A stretch of DNA of 64,000 nucleotides from Stappia stellulata DSM 5886 (GTDB lineage: Bacteria > Pseudomonadota > Alphaproteobacteria > Rhizobiales > Stappiaceae), in assembly GCF_000423705.1 (NCBI RefSeq), contig NZ_AUIM01000004.1:62001-126000 (forward strand), read 5' to 3'. The stretch's first letter is position 1. Every line of letters starts with the position of its first letter. Shown in pieces: positions 36,198-45,526 of this stretch. The notes under the pieces were generated by a model. That model did no database searches, was not told the origin of the DNA, and saw nothing but the letters and a program-made list of their open reading frames with translations. The position numbers and the translations under genes are program-made.

Positions 36198-36953
36198 TCA
36201 GGCCGCCCGGGTCCGGCCGAGGGTCATGTGCTCGCGCATCTTGGCAATTGCGGCTTCCAGGCCGATGAAAATCGCTTCGCCAATGAGGAAATGGCCAATG
36301 TTGAGTTCGACCAGTTCCGGGATTGCCGCGATCTCCGCCACCGAGTCGAAGGTGAGGCCATGGCCCGCATGAACCTCAAGTCCGACGGAGGCGCCGTAGC
36401 GCGCGGCGTCCTGGATACGCGTGAGTTCCCTTGCCGCAGCAGCGTGATCGCCCTCTGCGAAGAGGTCGCAATATCGTCCGACGTGAAGCTCCACCACCTC
36501 TGCGCCAAGCGAGACGGCGGCATCGAGCTGGGCGGTGTCCGCCTCGACGAAGAGCGAAACGCGGCTGCCGTTCTCTGCGAGTTCCGAGACGATCGGTGCA
36601 AGCTGATTGTGCTGGCCGCGGGCATCCAGCCCGCCCTCGGTGGTGCGTTCCTCACGCTTTTCGGGAACGATACACGCCGCATGCGGCTTGGCCTTGAGTG
36701 CAATCGCCAGCATTTCGGGCGTTGCCGCCATCTCGAAATTGAGTGGAAGGTCGATCTCGCGGCTCAGCCGCTCGATGTCCGCATCCGAAATATGGCGGCG
36801 ATCCTCGCGCAAGTGCGCGGTGATCCCGTCGGCGCCCGCGCGCGCGGCCGCATGGGCTGCGCGCACCGGATCCGGCACCGTCCCGCCGCGGGCGTTGCGG
36901 ATGGTTGCGACGTGATCGATGTTGACGCCGAGACGCAGGCGCTGGCTTGTCAT
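36198..36953 (-). CDS. pdxJ: pyridoxine 5'-phosphate synthase
   Basis: Makes pyridoxine phosphate from 1-deoxyxylulose 5-phosphate and aminoacetone phosphate derivatives, the last ring-forming step of the DXP-dependent vitamin B6 pathway. A TIM barrel of 251 residues: [16 protein letters not shown] at the N-terminus, [37 protein letters not shown] and [12 protein letters not shown] 36953 has GGGAG seven bases upstream. Followed after three bases by acpS, a classical pair. Confidence 0.97.
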   Translation of the reverse strand: MTSQRLRLGVNIDHVATIRNARGGTVPDPVRAAHAAARAGADGITAHLREDRRHISDADIERLSREIDLPLNFEMAATPEMLAIALKAKPHAACIVPEKREERTTEGGLDARGQHNQLAPIVSELAENGSRVSLFVEADTAQLDAAVSLGAEVVELHVGRYCDLFAEGDHAAAARELTRIQDAARYGASVGLEVHAGHGLTFDSVAEIAAIPELVELNIGHFLIGEAIFIGLEAAIAKMREHMTLGRTRAA

Positions 36954-37017
36954 GACAGTCTCCCGAAAGCAATCGTAAAGGCACGGCCGACGCCGCACGA
37001 TGGGCAATATGGCCGCG

Positions 37018-37617
37018 TTAGGACTGCGCGTCGAGATCCGCTTCGCCGTTCTTTCGGGCGGCAAGGCCGCGTCGTGCGGCGAGGCGGACCCGCCGCGAAC
37101 GCTGATAGGTGCGCACGCTGTAGTAGACCAGGAAGTAGGAAGAAAGGCCGATGGCAAGTCCGAGCGGCATGGCGCCGATAAGCATCGGCTTGATCAGCGG
37201 CAGCAGCGTATCGAGCGACCGCTCGAAGAAGCCGCCTTCGAGGTGGCGGTCGAGGGCGCCATGGTCGAGCGTTTTCGCCTCGCCGTAGAGAATCAGCGCG
37301 CCGACCTTGTAGGTCGACGCCCAGATCAGCGGGAAGGTGAGCGGGTTGCCGATTGCGGTGCCGAGCGCCGCGGCAAGCATGTTGCCGCCGATGATGAAGG
37401 CGAGCACGAAACTGAGAACGAAATGCAGGCCGATGAACGGCGTGATCGAGGCGAAGGCCCCGGCGGCAAACCCCAGTGCAATTGCGTTGGGAGAGGCCGT
37501 CAGGCGCAGCACGCGCTTCGAGAAATAGCGGGCGGAACGAGCGAAACTGTGCCGCGGCCAGACCGCGACGCGCAGTCTTTCCAGATGATTGGGTGAGATG
37601 CGGCGTTTGAAAAGCAT
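37018..37617 (-). CDS. DUF2062 membrane protein
   Basis: A 199-residue inner-membrane protein of the DUF2062 family. The core [25 protein letters not shown] and [20 protein letters not shown] form two hydrophobic hairpins; a third membrane segment is near [21 protein letters not shown], followed by a basic tail. Function unknown. It lies 39 bp after rsh and 64 bp before pdxJ, the conserved place of this family in Rhizobiales. Confidence 0.9.
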   Translation of the reverse strand: MLFKRRISPNHLERLRVAVWPRHSFARSARYFSKRVLRLTASPNAIALGFAAGAFASITPFIGLHFVLSFVLAFIIGGNMLAAALGTAIGNPLTFPLIWASTYKVGALILYGEAKTLDHGALDRHLEGGFFERSLDTLLPLIKPMLIGAMPLGLAIGLSSYFLVYYSVRTYQRSRRVRLAARRGLAARKNGEADLDAQS

Positions 37618-37656
37618 CGTGTGTTTCTTTGTCGTCTCGCGCCAGGCGATAGCAGG

Positions 37657-39876
37657 TCAGCCGATTTCCCGGGTTACGCTCGACACATTCGGTTTGGCTC
37701 GCAGCTGATTCATGATCCGAGTGAGGTGTTTCAGATCCCATACCTCAAGATCGATGAGGATTTGATGAAAATCTGCCGCCCTTTTCAGCATTTTGAGATT
37801 GTCGATGTTGCCTTCCAGATCCGCGATGGTTGCGGCGATCGTCGCCAGCGATCCCGGTTCGTTGAGCGCCGCGATCACAATGCGGGCGGGAAACCGTTCA
37901 TGGGCGTCATTGCTCATGTCCCAGCGCACGTCAAGCCAGCGGTCGGTTTCTTCTTCGAACGCCTGCAGCGCGGGCGACTGTATCGGATATATGGTGACGC
38001 CGACCCCCGGTGTCAGGATGCCGACGATGCGATCCCCCGGAACAGCTCCGCCATCGGGCGCGAATGACACCGGAAGGTCGCCCGCCAGGCCGCTGATCGG
38101 CAGAACGGGGGCTCCGTTTTCCTCGTCTGTCGCGCCGGCGTCGGGGACGCGGAATTTCATCCCGCTTCCGGCTTCCAGATCGAACCAGCCTTCCTCGCCC
38201 GCCACCGGCATGGTCTGCAGCCGGTCGTCGCGGTAGTCGGGATAGACGGCGGCGACGACATCATGCGCGCGCATGTCGCCGCGCCCGACCGCAGCCAGAA
38301 GATCCGCGACGCTGCCGTGGCCGGTCGTCCCGATTACCCCGGCGAGACGCTCGTCCGTCAGCGAATGCCCGGCGCGCAGGAAGGCGCGGTCCAGGATATG
38401 CCGGCCGAGGGAACCATATTGCTCGCGCGCCGATTCCCGCGTCGCCCGGCGGATCGCGGCCCGCGCCTTGCCCGTGATGGCGATGTTTTCCCAGGCCGGC
38501 GGCGGTGTCTGGGCCTGGCTGCGGACGATATCGACCTCGTCGCCATTCCGCAGCTCGGTCACGAGCGGCATGATCTGGCCGTTGATCTTGGCGCCGACGC
38601 AGGTGTTGCCGATGTCGGTGTGAACGGCGTAGGCGAAGTCGATGGGGGTCGCCCCGCGCGGCAGCGCAATCAGCCGTCCCTTCGGCGTGAAGCAGAACAC
38701 CTGGTCGTGAAAAAGCTCCAGCTTGGTGTTTTCCAGGAATTCTTCGGGCGTGTCGCCCTGCGACAGCATCTCGATCGTGCGCCGCAACCATTCATAGGCG
38801 CGGCTTTCCTCATCGAGCTTGGCGATGTTTCGCCCGCCGAGCTCCCCGTCCTTGTAGAGCGCATGCGCCGCGATGCCATATTCCGCGACCCGGTCCATCG
38901 CCGTCGTGCGGATCTGCAGTTCCACGCGCTGCCGGCTTGGGCCCACGACAGTCGTGTGGATCGAGCGGTAGTCGTTCTGCTTCGGCGTCGACAGATAGTC
39001 CTTGAACCGGCCCGGCACGGTCGGCCAGGTGGTGTGCACGACGCCAAGCACCCGGTAGCAGGCCTCCACGGTGCCGACGATGACGCGAAAGCCGTAGATG
39101 TCGGAGAGCTGTTCGAAGGCGATCGACTTCGATTGCATCTTGCGGAAGATCGAGTAGGGGCGTTTTTCGCGTCCGCGTACGATTGCCGCAATGCCGCGCT
39201 CTTCCAGCCGATGCGTCAGGTCCGCTTCAATGTCGCCGATCAGGCTCTGGTTTTTTTGCTCCAACGCGGCGAGCCGCTCGGTGATCGTGGCATGGGCGTC
39301 GGGGTTGAGGGTGCGGAAGGAGATATCCTCCAGCTCCTCGCGCATGTCGTGCATGCCCATGCGCCCGGCCAGCGGCGCGTAGATCTCCATCGTCTCTTCG
39401 GCAATGCGTCCGCGCTTGTGCTCCGGCATGTGATGGAGCGTGCGCATGTTGTGCAGGCGGTCGGCCAGCTTGACCAGCAGAACGCGCACATCGTCGGCGA
39501 TGGCGAGGAGGAGCTTGCGAAAGTTTTCCGCCTGTTTGGCCCGTTTCGACACCAGGTCGAGCCGCTTGATCTTGGTCAGCCCGTCGACAAGCTTGCCGAT
39601 TTCCGGACCGAACATGCGGTCGATCTCGTCGCGGGTGGCGGAGGTGTCCTCGATCGTGTCGTGCAGGAGGGCGACCGCGATGGTGGCGTCGTCGAGGCGA
39701 AGGTCGGTGAGGATCGCCGCGACTTCGAGCGGATGCGAAAAATACGGATCGCCCGATGCGCGCATCTGCGTGCCATGCTTCTGCATGGCATAGACGTAGG
39801 CCTTGTTGAGTAGGGCCTCGTCAGCGTTGGGGTTGAACCGCTGGACCCGTTCGACCAGCTCGTACTGCCGCATCAT
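37657..39876 (-). CDS. rsh: bifunctional (p)ppGpp synthetase/hydrolase (RelA/SpoT homologue)
   Basis: Controls the alarmone (p)ppGpp and thus the stringent response. 739 residues. The N-terminal HD hydrolase has LLHDTIEDTSATRDE, so the metal-binding His-Asp is present. Synthetase domain about 230-350 with YGFRVIVGTVEACY and DYRSIHTTVVGP. TGS domain about 390-450 (FTPKGRLIALPRGATPIDFAYAVHTDIG), helical and zinc-finger-like region, C-terminal ACT domain (IVIAALNEPGSLATIAATIAD). Both activities look intact, as expected for the single Rsh of Alphaproteobacteria. Start ATG 39876 (the next codon is also ATG). It follows rpoZ by 127 bp. Confidence 0.96.
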   Translation of the reverse strand: MMRQYELVERVQRFNPNADEALLNKAYVYAMQKHGTQMRASGDPYFSHPLEVAAILTDLRLDDATIAVALLHDTIEDTSATRDEIDRMFGPEIGKLVDGLTKIKRLDLVSKRAKQAENFRKLLLAIADDVRVLLVKLADRLHNMRTLHHMPEHKRGRIAEETMEIYAPLAGRMGMHDMREELEDISFRTLNPDAHATITERLAALEQKNQSLIGDIEADLTHRLEERGIAAIVRGREKRPYSIFRKMQSKSIAFEQLSDIYGFRVIVGTVEACYRVLGVVHTTWPTVPGRFKDYLSTPKQNDYRSIHTTVVGPSRQRVELQIRTTAMDRVAEYGIAAHALYKDGELGGRNIAKLDEESRAYEWLRRTIEMLSQGDTPEEFLENTKLELFHDQVFCFTPKGRLIALPRGATPIDFAYAVHTDIGNTCVGAKINGQIMPLVTELRNGDEVDIVRSQAQTPPPAWENIAITGKARAAIRRATRESAREQYGSLGRHILDRAFLRAGHSLTDERLAGVIGTTGHGSVADLLAAVGRGDMRAHDVVAAVYPDYRDDRLQTMPVAGEEGWFDLEAGSGMKFRVPDAGATDEENGAPVLPISGLAGDLPVSFAPDGGAVPGDRIVGILTPGVGVTIYPIQSPALQAFEEETDRWLDVRWDMSNDAHERFPARIVIAALNEPGSLATIAATIADLEGNIDNLKMLKRAADFHQILIDLEVWDLKHLTRIMNQLRAKPNVSSVTREIG

Positions 39877-40003
39877 CGCGGTAACGCCTCACGTATCCGC
39901 TGCGCCCGCATCAAGATGCGCCGGATGAAAAGCAAGAAGTCCGGGACGGGCAGGGGCCGGCCCCGGAAAATACGACGTGACGAGCGGCAGACGGCGTATC
40001 CGG

Positions 40004-40408
40004 TCAGATGTCGTCCTTGCGCTCGGGCGGAACAAGGCCTTCGAGGCCGCGCAGCAGGTCTTCTTCCGACATGCGGTCGAATTCCACTGCGGAATCGTCG
40101 ACGGTGTTCACTTCGGTGCCACCGCCTTGCTGCGATGCATTGGGAACCATGGGGACCGCATCCGCCTCGGGTTCGTCGACTTCGACGTACTTCTGAAGCG
40201 AGTGGATCAGATCTTCCTTGAGATCTTCCGGGCTGACGGTTTCATCGGCCACTTCGCGCAGCGCCACGACCGGGTTCTTGTCGTTGTCCCGGTCGATGGT
40301 GAGCGGCGAGCCGCTGGAAATCATCCGCGCCCGATGGCTCGCCAGAAGCACCAGCTCGAAGCGGTTCTCGACCTTGTCGATGCAATCTTCGACGGTCACG
40401 CGCGCCAT
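40004..40408 (-). CDS. rpoZ: RNA polymerase omega subunit
   Basis: A small polymerase subunit that aids assembly of beta' and forms part of a ppGpp site. 134 residues: [28 protein letters not shown] is the conserved first half, with the [21 protein letters not shown] block and an acidic C-terminal extension common in Rhizobiales. ATG 40408 has GGAGAATACC upstream. It heads the run rpoZ - rsh - DUF2062 - pdxJ - acpS. Confidence 0.96.
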   Translation of the reverse strand: MARVTVEDCIDKVENRFELVLLASHRARMISSGSPLTIDRDNDKNPVVALREVADETVSPEDLKEDLIHSLQKYVEVDEPEADAVPMVPNASQQGGGTEVNTVDDSAVEFDRMSEEDLLRGLEGLVPPERKDDI

Positions 40409-40862
40409 TGGTATTCTCCGTAAACTGTGATCGGCAAGCCGCGATATGTACTGCCTTGACAGGGCAATGGCAAGCCTTGCGGAAGCCCCCGCGCATTATT
40501 TGTTTCTAAGTTAATCATCGTTTCCGGTTGTGTCTTTGTGCGACTCACGGTGGAAGAGTAATGAAGTTCTGTTGCTGTTTCCTGCGGAAATGGTGTAGGG
40601 AACTTGATTAAACCGGAAACCTACTAGGCGACTGGATAAAAACGAAGCACCGAAAAAATCAAACGGGTGTTTCACGGGCACGTGACGCCGGGGCAGAAAT
40701 GTCCTGGAGTAGGCAGGTCGATCCTCGAGACGGATGTCGTGGATATATTCTTGGACGAGCGGTCGGGCGAAGCCGGAAAACCGGAACGGCCGCTCCTTAA
40801 TATGGTATATTTTCCGGATTGTCGGAGGCCGCCCTGCATTACAGTGAAAGGCATTGAAAGTG
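40409..40862. other. 454-bp AT-rich intergenic region between rpoZ and the NYN gene
   Basis: About 43-47% G+C over 40501-40680 by direct count, against about 65% in flanking genes. It must carry divergent promoters for rpoZ and the NYN gene; candidates are at 40445-40473 (minus) and TATATT at 40806-40811 (plus). CCGGAAAC occurs twice in opposite orientation (about 40522-40530 and 40612-40620). A 133-codon minus frame crosses it but lacks a ribosome site and resembles nothing I know. A small RNA is possible; I cannot identify one. Confidence 0.5.
40445..40473 (-). promoter_or_regulatory. candidate rpoZ promoter
   Basis: On the minus strand, TTGCCA (40473-40468), a 17-bp spacer and TACATA (40450-40445) give a housekeeping-sigma-like promoter with a start about 30 bases before the rpoZ ATG. 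The -10 is weak. Confidence 0.35.
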
Positions 40863-41462
40863 ATGTTCGATCCCAGAGAAAAAGTTGCATTGTTCATTGA
40901 TGGCGCCAACCTGTACTCGACCGCCAGGACAATTGGCTTCGATATTGACTACAAGATGTTGCTCCAGGAGTTCCAGAAGACGGGCTATCTGCTGCGCGCC
41001 TATTATTACACGGCCCTGATCGAGGATCAGGAGTATTCCTCCATTCGTCCCCTGATCGATTGGCTCGATTACAACGGATACAAGGTCGTCACCAAGCCGG
41101 TGAAGGAATTCGTGGATTCCAGCGGGCGCCGCAAGATCAAGGGCAACATGGATATCGAGCTTGCGGTCGATGCCATGGAAATCGTCGAGCACGTCGATCA
41201 CATCGTCCTGTTTTCGGGCGACGGCGACTTTCGTTCGCTCGTGGAGGCGCTGCAGCGCAAGGGGCGCAAGGTCAGCGTCGTGTCGACCCTGCAGACACAG
41301 CCGCCGATGATCGCCGACGATCTGCGCCGCCAGGCCGATCACTTCATCGATCTCGCGACGCTGTCCAAGAAGGTCGGCCGCGATCCGGGTGAACGTCCGG
41401 CCCGTCCGGGCGCCGACCGTCCGCGGCGCGTCGAGACGGACGACGAAGACGACGATTACTGA
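40863..41462 (+). CDS. NYN domain (LabA/DUF88) protein
   Basis: A 199-residue PIN-like predicted nuclease. Acidic active-site positions: LFIDGANLY (first Asp), GNMDIELAVDAMEIV (second), FSGDGDFRSLVE (third), in the order expected for NYN domains, followed by SVVSTLQTQPPMIADDLRRQADHFIDL. The C-terminal tail is acidic and disordered. NYN proteins are thought to act on RNA. ATG 40863 is chosen; a TTG three codons upstream is possible. 12 bp before the uracil-DNA glycosylase gene, a conserved neighbourhood opposite rpoZ in Rhizobiales. Confidence 0.92.
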   Translation: MFDPREKVALFIDGANLYSTARTIGFDIDYKMLLQEFQKTGYLLRAYYYTALIEDQEYSSIRPLIDWLDYNGYKVVTKPVKEFVDSSGRRKIKGNMDIELAVDAMEIVEHVDHIVLFSGDGDFRSLVEALQRKGRKVSVVSTLQTQPPMIADDLRRQADHFIDLATLSKKVGRDPGERPARPGADRPRRVETDDEDDDY

Positions 41463-41474
41463 TCGGTCGCGCGC

Positions 41475-42125
41475 ATGTCCTTGCCATTGAACCCGCCGCG
41501 GGATTGCCCGGCCTGTCCGCGGCTGGTGGAATTCCGGCAAATGCACCGCGCCCGCAATCCGGAGTGGCACAACGCACCGGTGCCGACGTTCTCGGCGCCG
41601 GCGCCGCGCCTCCTGGTGGTCGGGCTTGCCCCGGGGCTCAAGGGGGCGAACAAGACGGGGCGTCCCTTTACCGGCGACTATGCCGGGGACCTGCTCTACG
41701 AGACGATGGTCGATTTCGGGTTCGCGCGCGGCACATATCAGGCGCGGCCCGACGACGGACTGACGCTCGTCGACGCCGCCATCACCAACGCGGTGCGCTG
41801 CGTGCCGCCGGAAAACAAGCCGACGGGTGCGGAAATCCGGACCTGTCTGCCCTATCTTGAGGAAACGATTGCCCGTCTCGGCGGGGGAATCGTGATCCTG
41901 GCGCTCGGGCGGATCGCGCATGACGCCACGCTCACGGCTTTGAAGCAGCGCAAATCGGCATTTCCCTTCGGCCACGCCGCGCGCCATGCGCCAGAGGGCA
42001 CGCCGGTGCTTTTCGACAGCTATCACTGCTCGCGCTACAACACCAATACCGGCCGCCTGACCCGGGACATGTTCCGGGCCGTGTTTTCGGCGATCCGCGA
42101 CGAAATCGACGCCGCCGCCCGGTGA
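41475..42125 (+). CDS. uracil-DNA glycosylase, family 5 (UDGb)
   Basis: A base-excision enzyme removing uracil and other deaminated bases from DNA. 216 residues. An N-terminal CPACPRLVEFR gives two cluster-binding cysteines of the iron-sulfur UDG group. Motif 1 is GLAPGLKGANKTGRPFTGDY, with no Asp or Asn at the usual family-4 position, which points to family 5. The C-terminal motif is DSYHCSRYNTNTGRL. ATG 41475 is 12 bp after the NYN gene, so the two are probably cotranscribed. Confidence 0.93.
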   Translation: MSLPLNPPRDCPACPRLVEFRQMHRARNPEWHNAPVPTFSAPAPRLLVVGLAPGLKGANKTGRPFTGDYAGDLLYETMVDFGFARGTYQARPDDGLTLVDAAITNAVRCVPPENKPTGAEIRTCLPYLEETIARLGGGIVILALGRIAHDATLTALKQRKSAFPFGHAARHAPEGTPVLFDSYHCSRYNTNTGRLTRDMFRAVFSAIRDEIDAAAR

Positions 42126-42144
42126 CGGGCGGACCGCGGCGCGG

Positions 42145-42924
42145 TCATTGTCCGGTTGGCGGATTATCCTCATCCGTCGGCGGGGCGGGCACCCAGCCCT
42201 CGGGGCCGAGGAGTTCCTGGGGCTGGAAGCGCGACTTGTAGTCCATCTTCGGCGATCCCCGCACCCAGTATCCCAGATAGACATAGGGCAGGCCCAGCGC
42301 CCGCGCGCGCTCGATGTGGTCGAGGATGAGGTGCGTTCCAAGACTGCGGCTGCGCCGATCGGGATCGAAGAAGGAATAGACCATCGACAGGCCGTCGCTC
42401 AGCATGTCCGTCAGCGCGACGGCAAGAAGCGGTCCGTCGCCCCGCCCGTTGAGGAAACTGTCGGGTCCGCGTTTGCGGTATTCGACCAGCATGGTTTCCA
42501 CGTGTGTGTCTTCCACCATCATCGCATAGTCGAGCACGGTCATGTCCGACATGCCGCCGTCGGCGTGACGGGCGTCGAGATAGTGGCGGAAGAGGTCGTA
42601 TTGCTGCGATGAGGGCGCGGGTGCGGCTGCCGTTCCGATGATGTCGGCGTTCTTGCGCCGCAGCCGGCGAAAGGCCCGCGTCCAGCGGAAGTCGTCGACG
42701 CGCACCCGCACGGAGACGCAGGCCTTGCAGTCCTCGCAGGCCGGGCGATAGGCGATGTTCTGGCTGCGCCGGAAGCCGCCCTGGGTGAGGACCTCGTTCA
42801 GCGTCTGCGCCTTGGATCCCACCAGGTGGGTAAAGACCTTTCGTTCCTGGCGTCCGTCCAGATAGGGGCAGGGCGCAGGGGCGGTCAGATAGAATTGCGG
42901 AGTATCGGTCGGGTGCCGCGTCAC
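42145..42924 (-). CDS. bpt: aspartate/glutamate leucyltransferase (N-end rule)
   Basis: Transfers leucine from Leu-tRNA to N-terminal Asp or Glu, marking proteins for ClpAP. 259 residues: [25 protein letters not shown], then [12 protein letters not shown] (the cysteine cluster of ATE/Bpt proteins), [15 protein letters not shown] and [36 protein letters not shown]. Start GTG 42924. Convergent with the glycosylase gene, 19 bp apart. The bacterial family is Bpt; older annotations call it arginyltransferase. Confidence 0.94.
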   Translation of the reverse strand: MTRHPTDTPQFYLTAPAPCPYLDGRQERKVFTHLVGSKAQTLNEVLTQGGFRRSQNIAYRPACEDCKACVSVRVRVDDFRWTRAFRRLRRKNADIIGTAAAPAPSSQQYDLFRHYLDARHADGGMSDMTVLDYAMMVEDTHVETMLVEYRKRGPDSFLNGRGDGPLLAVALTDMLSDGLSMVYSFFDPDRRSRSLGTHLILDHIERARALGLPYVYLGYWVRGSPKMDYKSRFQPQELLGPEGWVPAPPTDEDNPPTGQ

Positions 42925-42951
42925 GGTCGTTGGGTCTCCACTCCTCGCCTG

Positions 42952-44778
42952 CTACAGCATGGCAAAGCCATAGTACACGGGCGCAACCAGAGTGAACGTC
43001 AGCCAGAGCAATATGGCAAGCGGTGTGCCGGCGATCAAGAAATCGGAAAACCGGTAATGGCCCGGACCCATCACGATGAGGTTGGTCTGATAGCCGATGG
43101 GCGTGGCGAAGGAACTGTTGGCCGCGAAGATCACACAGGTGACGAAGGCTTCCACCGGCAGACCCGTGGGCCCCGCCATGTTGACGGCGATTGGCGTAAG
43201 AAGCACCGCGGTCGCATTGTTCGACAACAGGTTGGTGAGCGTCATGACCAGAAAATACAGTGCGGAGAGGATCACCATCGGCGGCTGGTTCTGGAGCTGC
43301 GTGACGAGAACGTCGGCAATCACACGCGCGCCGCCGGTCACCTCCAGCGCCGTCGCGGAGGCAATGGAGGCGCCGATCAGCATGAAAATACGGCTGTCGA
43401 CGGCCCGCAGTGCCTGACGCACGTTCAAACATCCGGTGGCGATCAACGCGAAGGTCGCGGCGACGGACGCGGTCACGATCGGGACAAGGCCGGTTGCGCT
43501 CAGGAGCACCATGATCAGGAAGATCGTCAGCGCGCGGGGCGCCAGGCGGCGCGGCGGAACTTCGGCGGCCGACCAGTCGAGCAGCAGAACGTCGCGATAG
43601 GTTCGCAGTTTCTGGATTTCCTCCGCGCCGCCGGCCAGGAGCAGCACGTCGCCGGGTTCCAGGCGGATTTCCGTCATGGCCATGCGCGGCATGCGCGAGC
43701 GCCGCTGCACGCCCATGACGACGCAGCCCGTCTCGGTGTGAAAGCCGCTCTGGGAAATGGTGCGCCCGCTCAGCCGTGAGGCCGGGGCGACAACCGCTTC
43801 GGCGAGCGTGAGGGAGCGTTGCGGGACCGGGGGATCGGTTTCGCCGCTCTCCTCGCTTTCGGTCCCCATCAAGGGATGCCTGCGTGCCAGCGCGGCGGTC
43901 AATGCGGAGCGTGTGGCGGCGACAATCAGCGTGTCGCCCGGGCGCAGGGTCACATTCTCGAAGGGGGGCAGGATCGGTCGTTCGCCGCGCTGGACCAGAC
44001 GCACGGTCATGTCCTTCAGCGCCGGAAACAGCCCGGCGACCGCGGTCGTGCCTTCCAGGGGATGGCCGTTGGAAATGTGGATCTGCGCGATGAACTGCTT
44101 GCCCGACGAGGGTTGCAGCTCGTCCGCCATCGTCTTTCTCGGGCGCAGCAGATAGGGCATCACGAAGAGCACATAGCAGCCGCCGACCGCCGCCAGGATC
44201 AGGCCGAGCCCGGTGAAGCTGAAAAACCCGAGGCGCACGTCGCTGGTGCGTGCCGCCACATCGGCCACGAGAAGGTTGGTCGAGGAGCCGATGAGGGTCG
44301 TCATGCCGCCCAGAATGGCAATGAAGGAGAGCGGCATCAGCAGCCGGGCGGACGACTTGCCTTGCGCGGCGGCCACCGCCGACAGGATCGGCAGGAACAT
44401 CACCACGACGGGCGTGTTGTTCAGGAAGCCGCTGATCACCGCGACGGCGATCAGGATCGGCGCGGCGGCCAGATGCGGCGCGCGCTTGGTCGCCCTGACG
44501 ATGAATTGCGCCGGCTTTTCAAGCGCGTCCGTCTGGAACAGTGCCTGACCGACGATCAGCAGGCAGGTGACGGTGACCAGCGCGGGATTGGCGAAGCCGG
44601 CCAGGAGCTCTCCCGGTCCGATTCCGGTTTCGCCGGGAAAGACCGTGAAGATGACCATCAGCGCGACGAGCGACCCCAGGGCGACATACTCGAGCGCGAA
44701 ACGCTCCATCGCATAGAGCACAATCGTGGCGACGATCACCACGAACGTGAGGATCATGGCGGGATCGGCTGGCAGCAT
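42952..44778 (-). CDS. SLC13 family permease with two RCK_C (TrkA_C) domains
   Basis: An inner-membrane anion/cation symporter, about 608 residues. Five to six helices in the N-terminal half (GFLNNTPVVVMFLPILS is the conserved re-entrant SNT-type motif) are followed by a cytoplasmic insert with two RCK_C domains (LRPGDTLIVAATRSAL and LEPGDVLLLAGGAEEI). A second set of helices carries the matching motif NLLSNNATAVLLTPIAVNMA. Relatives carry dicarboxylates, sulfate or other anions; the substrate cannot be set. ATG 44778 is used; an in-frame GTG at 44808 lacks a ribosome site. Confidence 0.9.
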   Translation of the reverse strand: MLPADPAMILTFVVIVATIVLYAMERFALEYVALGSLVALMVIFTVFPGETGIGPGELLAGFANPALVTVTCLLIVGQALFQTDALEKPAQFIVRATKRAPHLAAAPILIAVAVISGFLNNTPVVVMFLPILSAVAAAQGKSSARLLMPLSFIAILGGMTTLIGSSTNLLVADVAARTSDVRLGFFSFTGLGLILAAVGGCYVLFVMPYLLRPRKTMADELQPSSGKQFIAQIHISNGHPLEGTTAVAGLFPALKDMTVRLVQRGERPILPPFENVTLRPGDTLIVAATRSALTAALARRHPLMGTESEESGETDPPVPQRSLTLAEAVVAPASRLSGRTISQSGFHTETGCVVMGVQRRSRMPRMAMTEIRLEPGDVLLLAGGAEEIQKLRTYRDVLLLDWSAAEVPPRRLAPRALTIFLIMVLLSATGLVPIVTASVAATFALIATGCLNVRQALRAVDSRIFMLIGASIASATALEVTGGARVIADVLVTQLQNQPPMVILSALYFLVMTLTNLLSNNATAVLLTPIAVNMAGPTGLPVEAFVTCVIFAANSSFATPIGYQTNLIVMGPGHYRFSDFLIAGTPLAILLWLTFTLVAPVYYGFAML

Positions 44779-44962
44779 GCGGTCGGCCCATATCCTCTTT
44801 CCGGCCACGCAAAGGCGCGCGGCGCGACGTACGCCACAACCTTTCTATCCGTCGCGGGACGCTTCGCAAAGAAGGAATGCTTCCCGAAAGCGCTTGATCC
44901 AGGAAAGTTTTGCCAGTCGCCGGTCTTCGGGCGGGCGCATCAAACCGTACGTGGCACTCCGC

Positions 44963-45451
44963 TCAAGGGTCGACCGCGCGGTTTACGACGACCGTGCCGA
45001 TAACGAGGTCGTGCAACAGCCGCTTCTCGCCGTTGAACAGCGAAACCGCCAGCACCAGCGGCGTGAGCAGCGAGATCGAGAACCAGAACAGCAGCGCATG
45101 CATGCCGGCGATCAGGATGTCGGGTCGGTCGCCCCGTACCATGCGCATGGTGACACCCATCGCACGCATGCCCGGTGTCGCGCTTGTCGGGCCGCCAAGG
45201 GTCAGCGCGACATAGACGAGGGCCACGGCCGGCCAGAGGATGGGAAACAGCAGCCATCCAAGCCCGAGCGTGAAGATGCCGAGAAAGAACACCAGGACCG
45301 TCGCCATGAGCGTCAGCACGCCGATCAGGATCGCGTCGATGACGAAGGCGAAGATCCGGTTTGTGCGTACGCTGGCAAACAGCCTCGGATCGCTGAAGGC
45401 GCCGAAGGCGGTGGTGTCTTGCATCTCGTGATGCGGGGAAGGGGAGGTCAT
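44963..45451 (-). CDS. RDD family membrane protein
   Basis: A 162-residue protein with three hydrophobic segments: RIFAFVIDAILIGVLTLMATVLVFF, LGLGWLLFPILWPAVALVYVAL and ILIAGMHALLFWFSISLLTPLVLAVSLF. The GMRAMGVTMRMVRGDRPD loop and the LLHDLVIGTVVVNR ending match the RDD family. Here the Arg of the RDD signature is in TNRIFAFVID. Function unknown. ATG 45451 has AAAGGACAGC upstream. It lies 75 bp after ilvA on the same strand. Confidence 0.88.
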   Translation of the reverse strand: MTSPSPHHEMQDTTAFGAFSDPRLFASVRTNRIFAFVIDAILIGVLTLMATVLVFFLGIFTLGLGWLLFPILWPAVALVYVALTLGGPTSATPGMRAMGVTMRMVRGDRPDILIAGMHALLFWFSISLLTPLVLAVSLFNGEKRLLHDLVIGTVVVNRAVDP

Positions 45452-45526
45452 GCTGTCCTTTCGTGCGGTTGCTGCCTTCAGGTGGGGATTGCGCAAGGCG
45501 CTGTCAAATCGACCCGGCCTGCCCGG

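Noticed and set aside
40511-40909. 133-codon minus-strand frame in the rpoZ-NYN gap
   Set aside because: It overlaps the NYN start, has no ribosome site and no recognisable family; kept only as part of the gap description.
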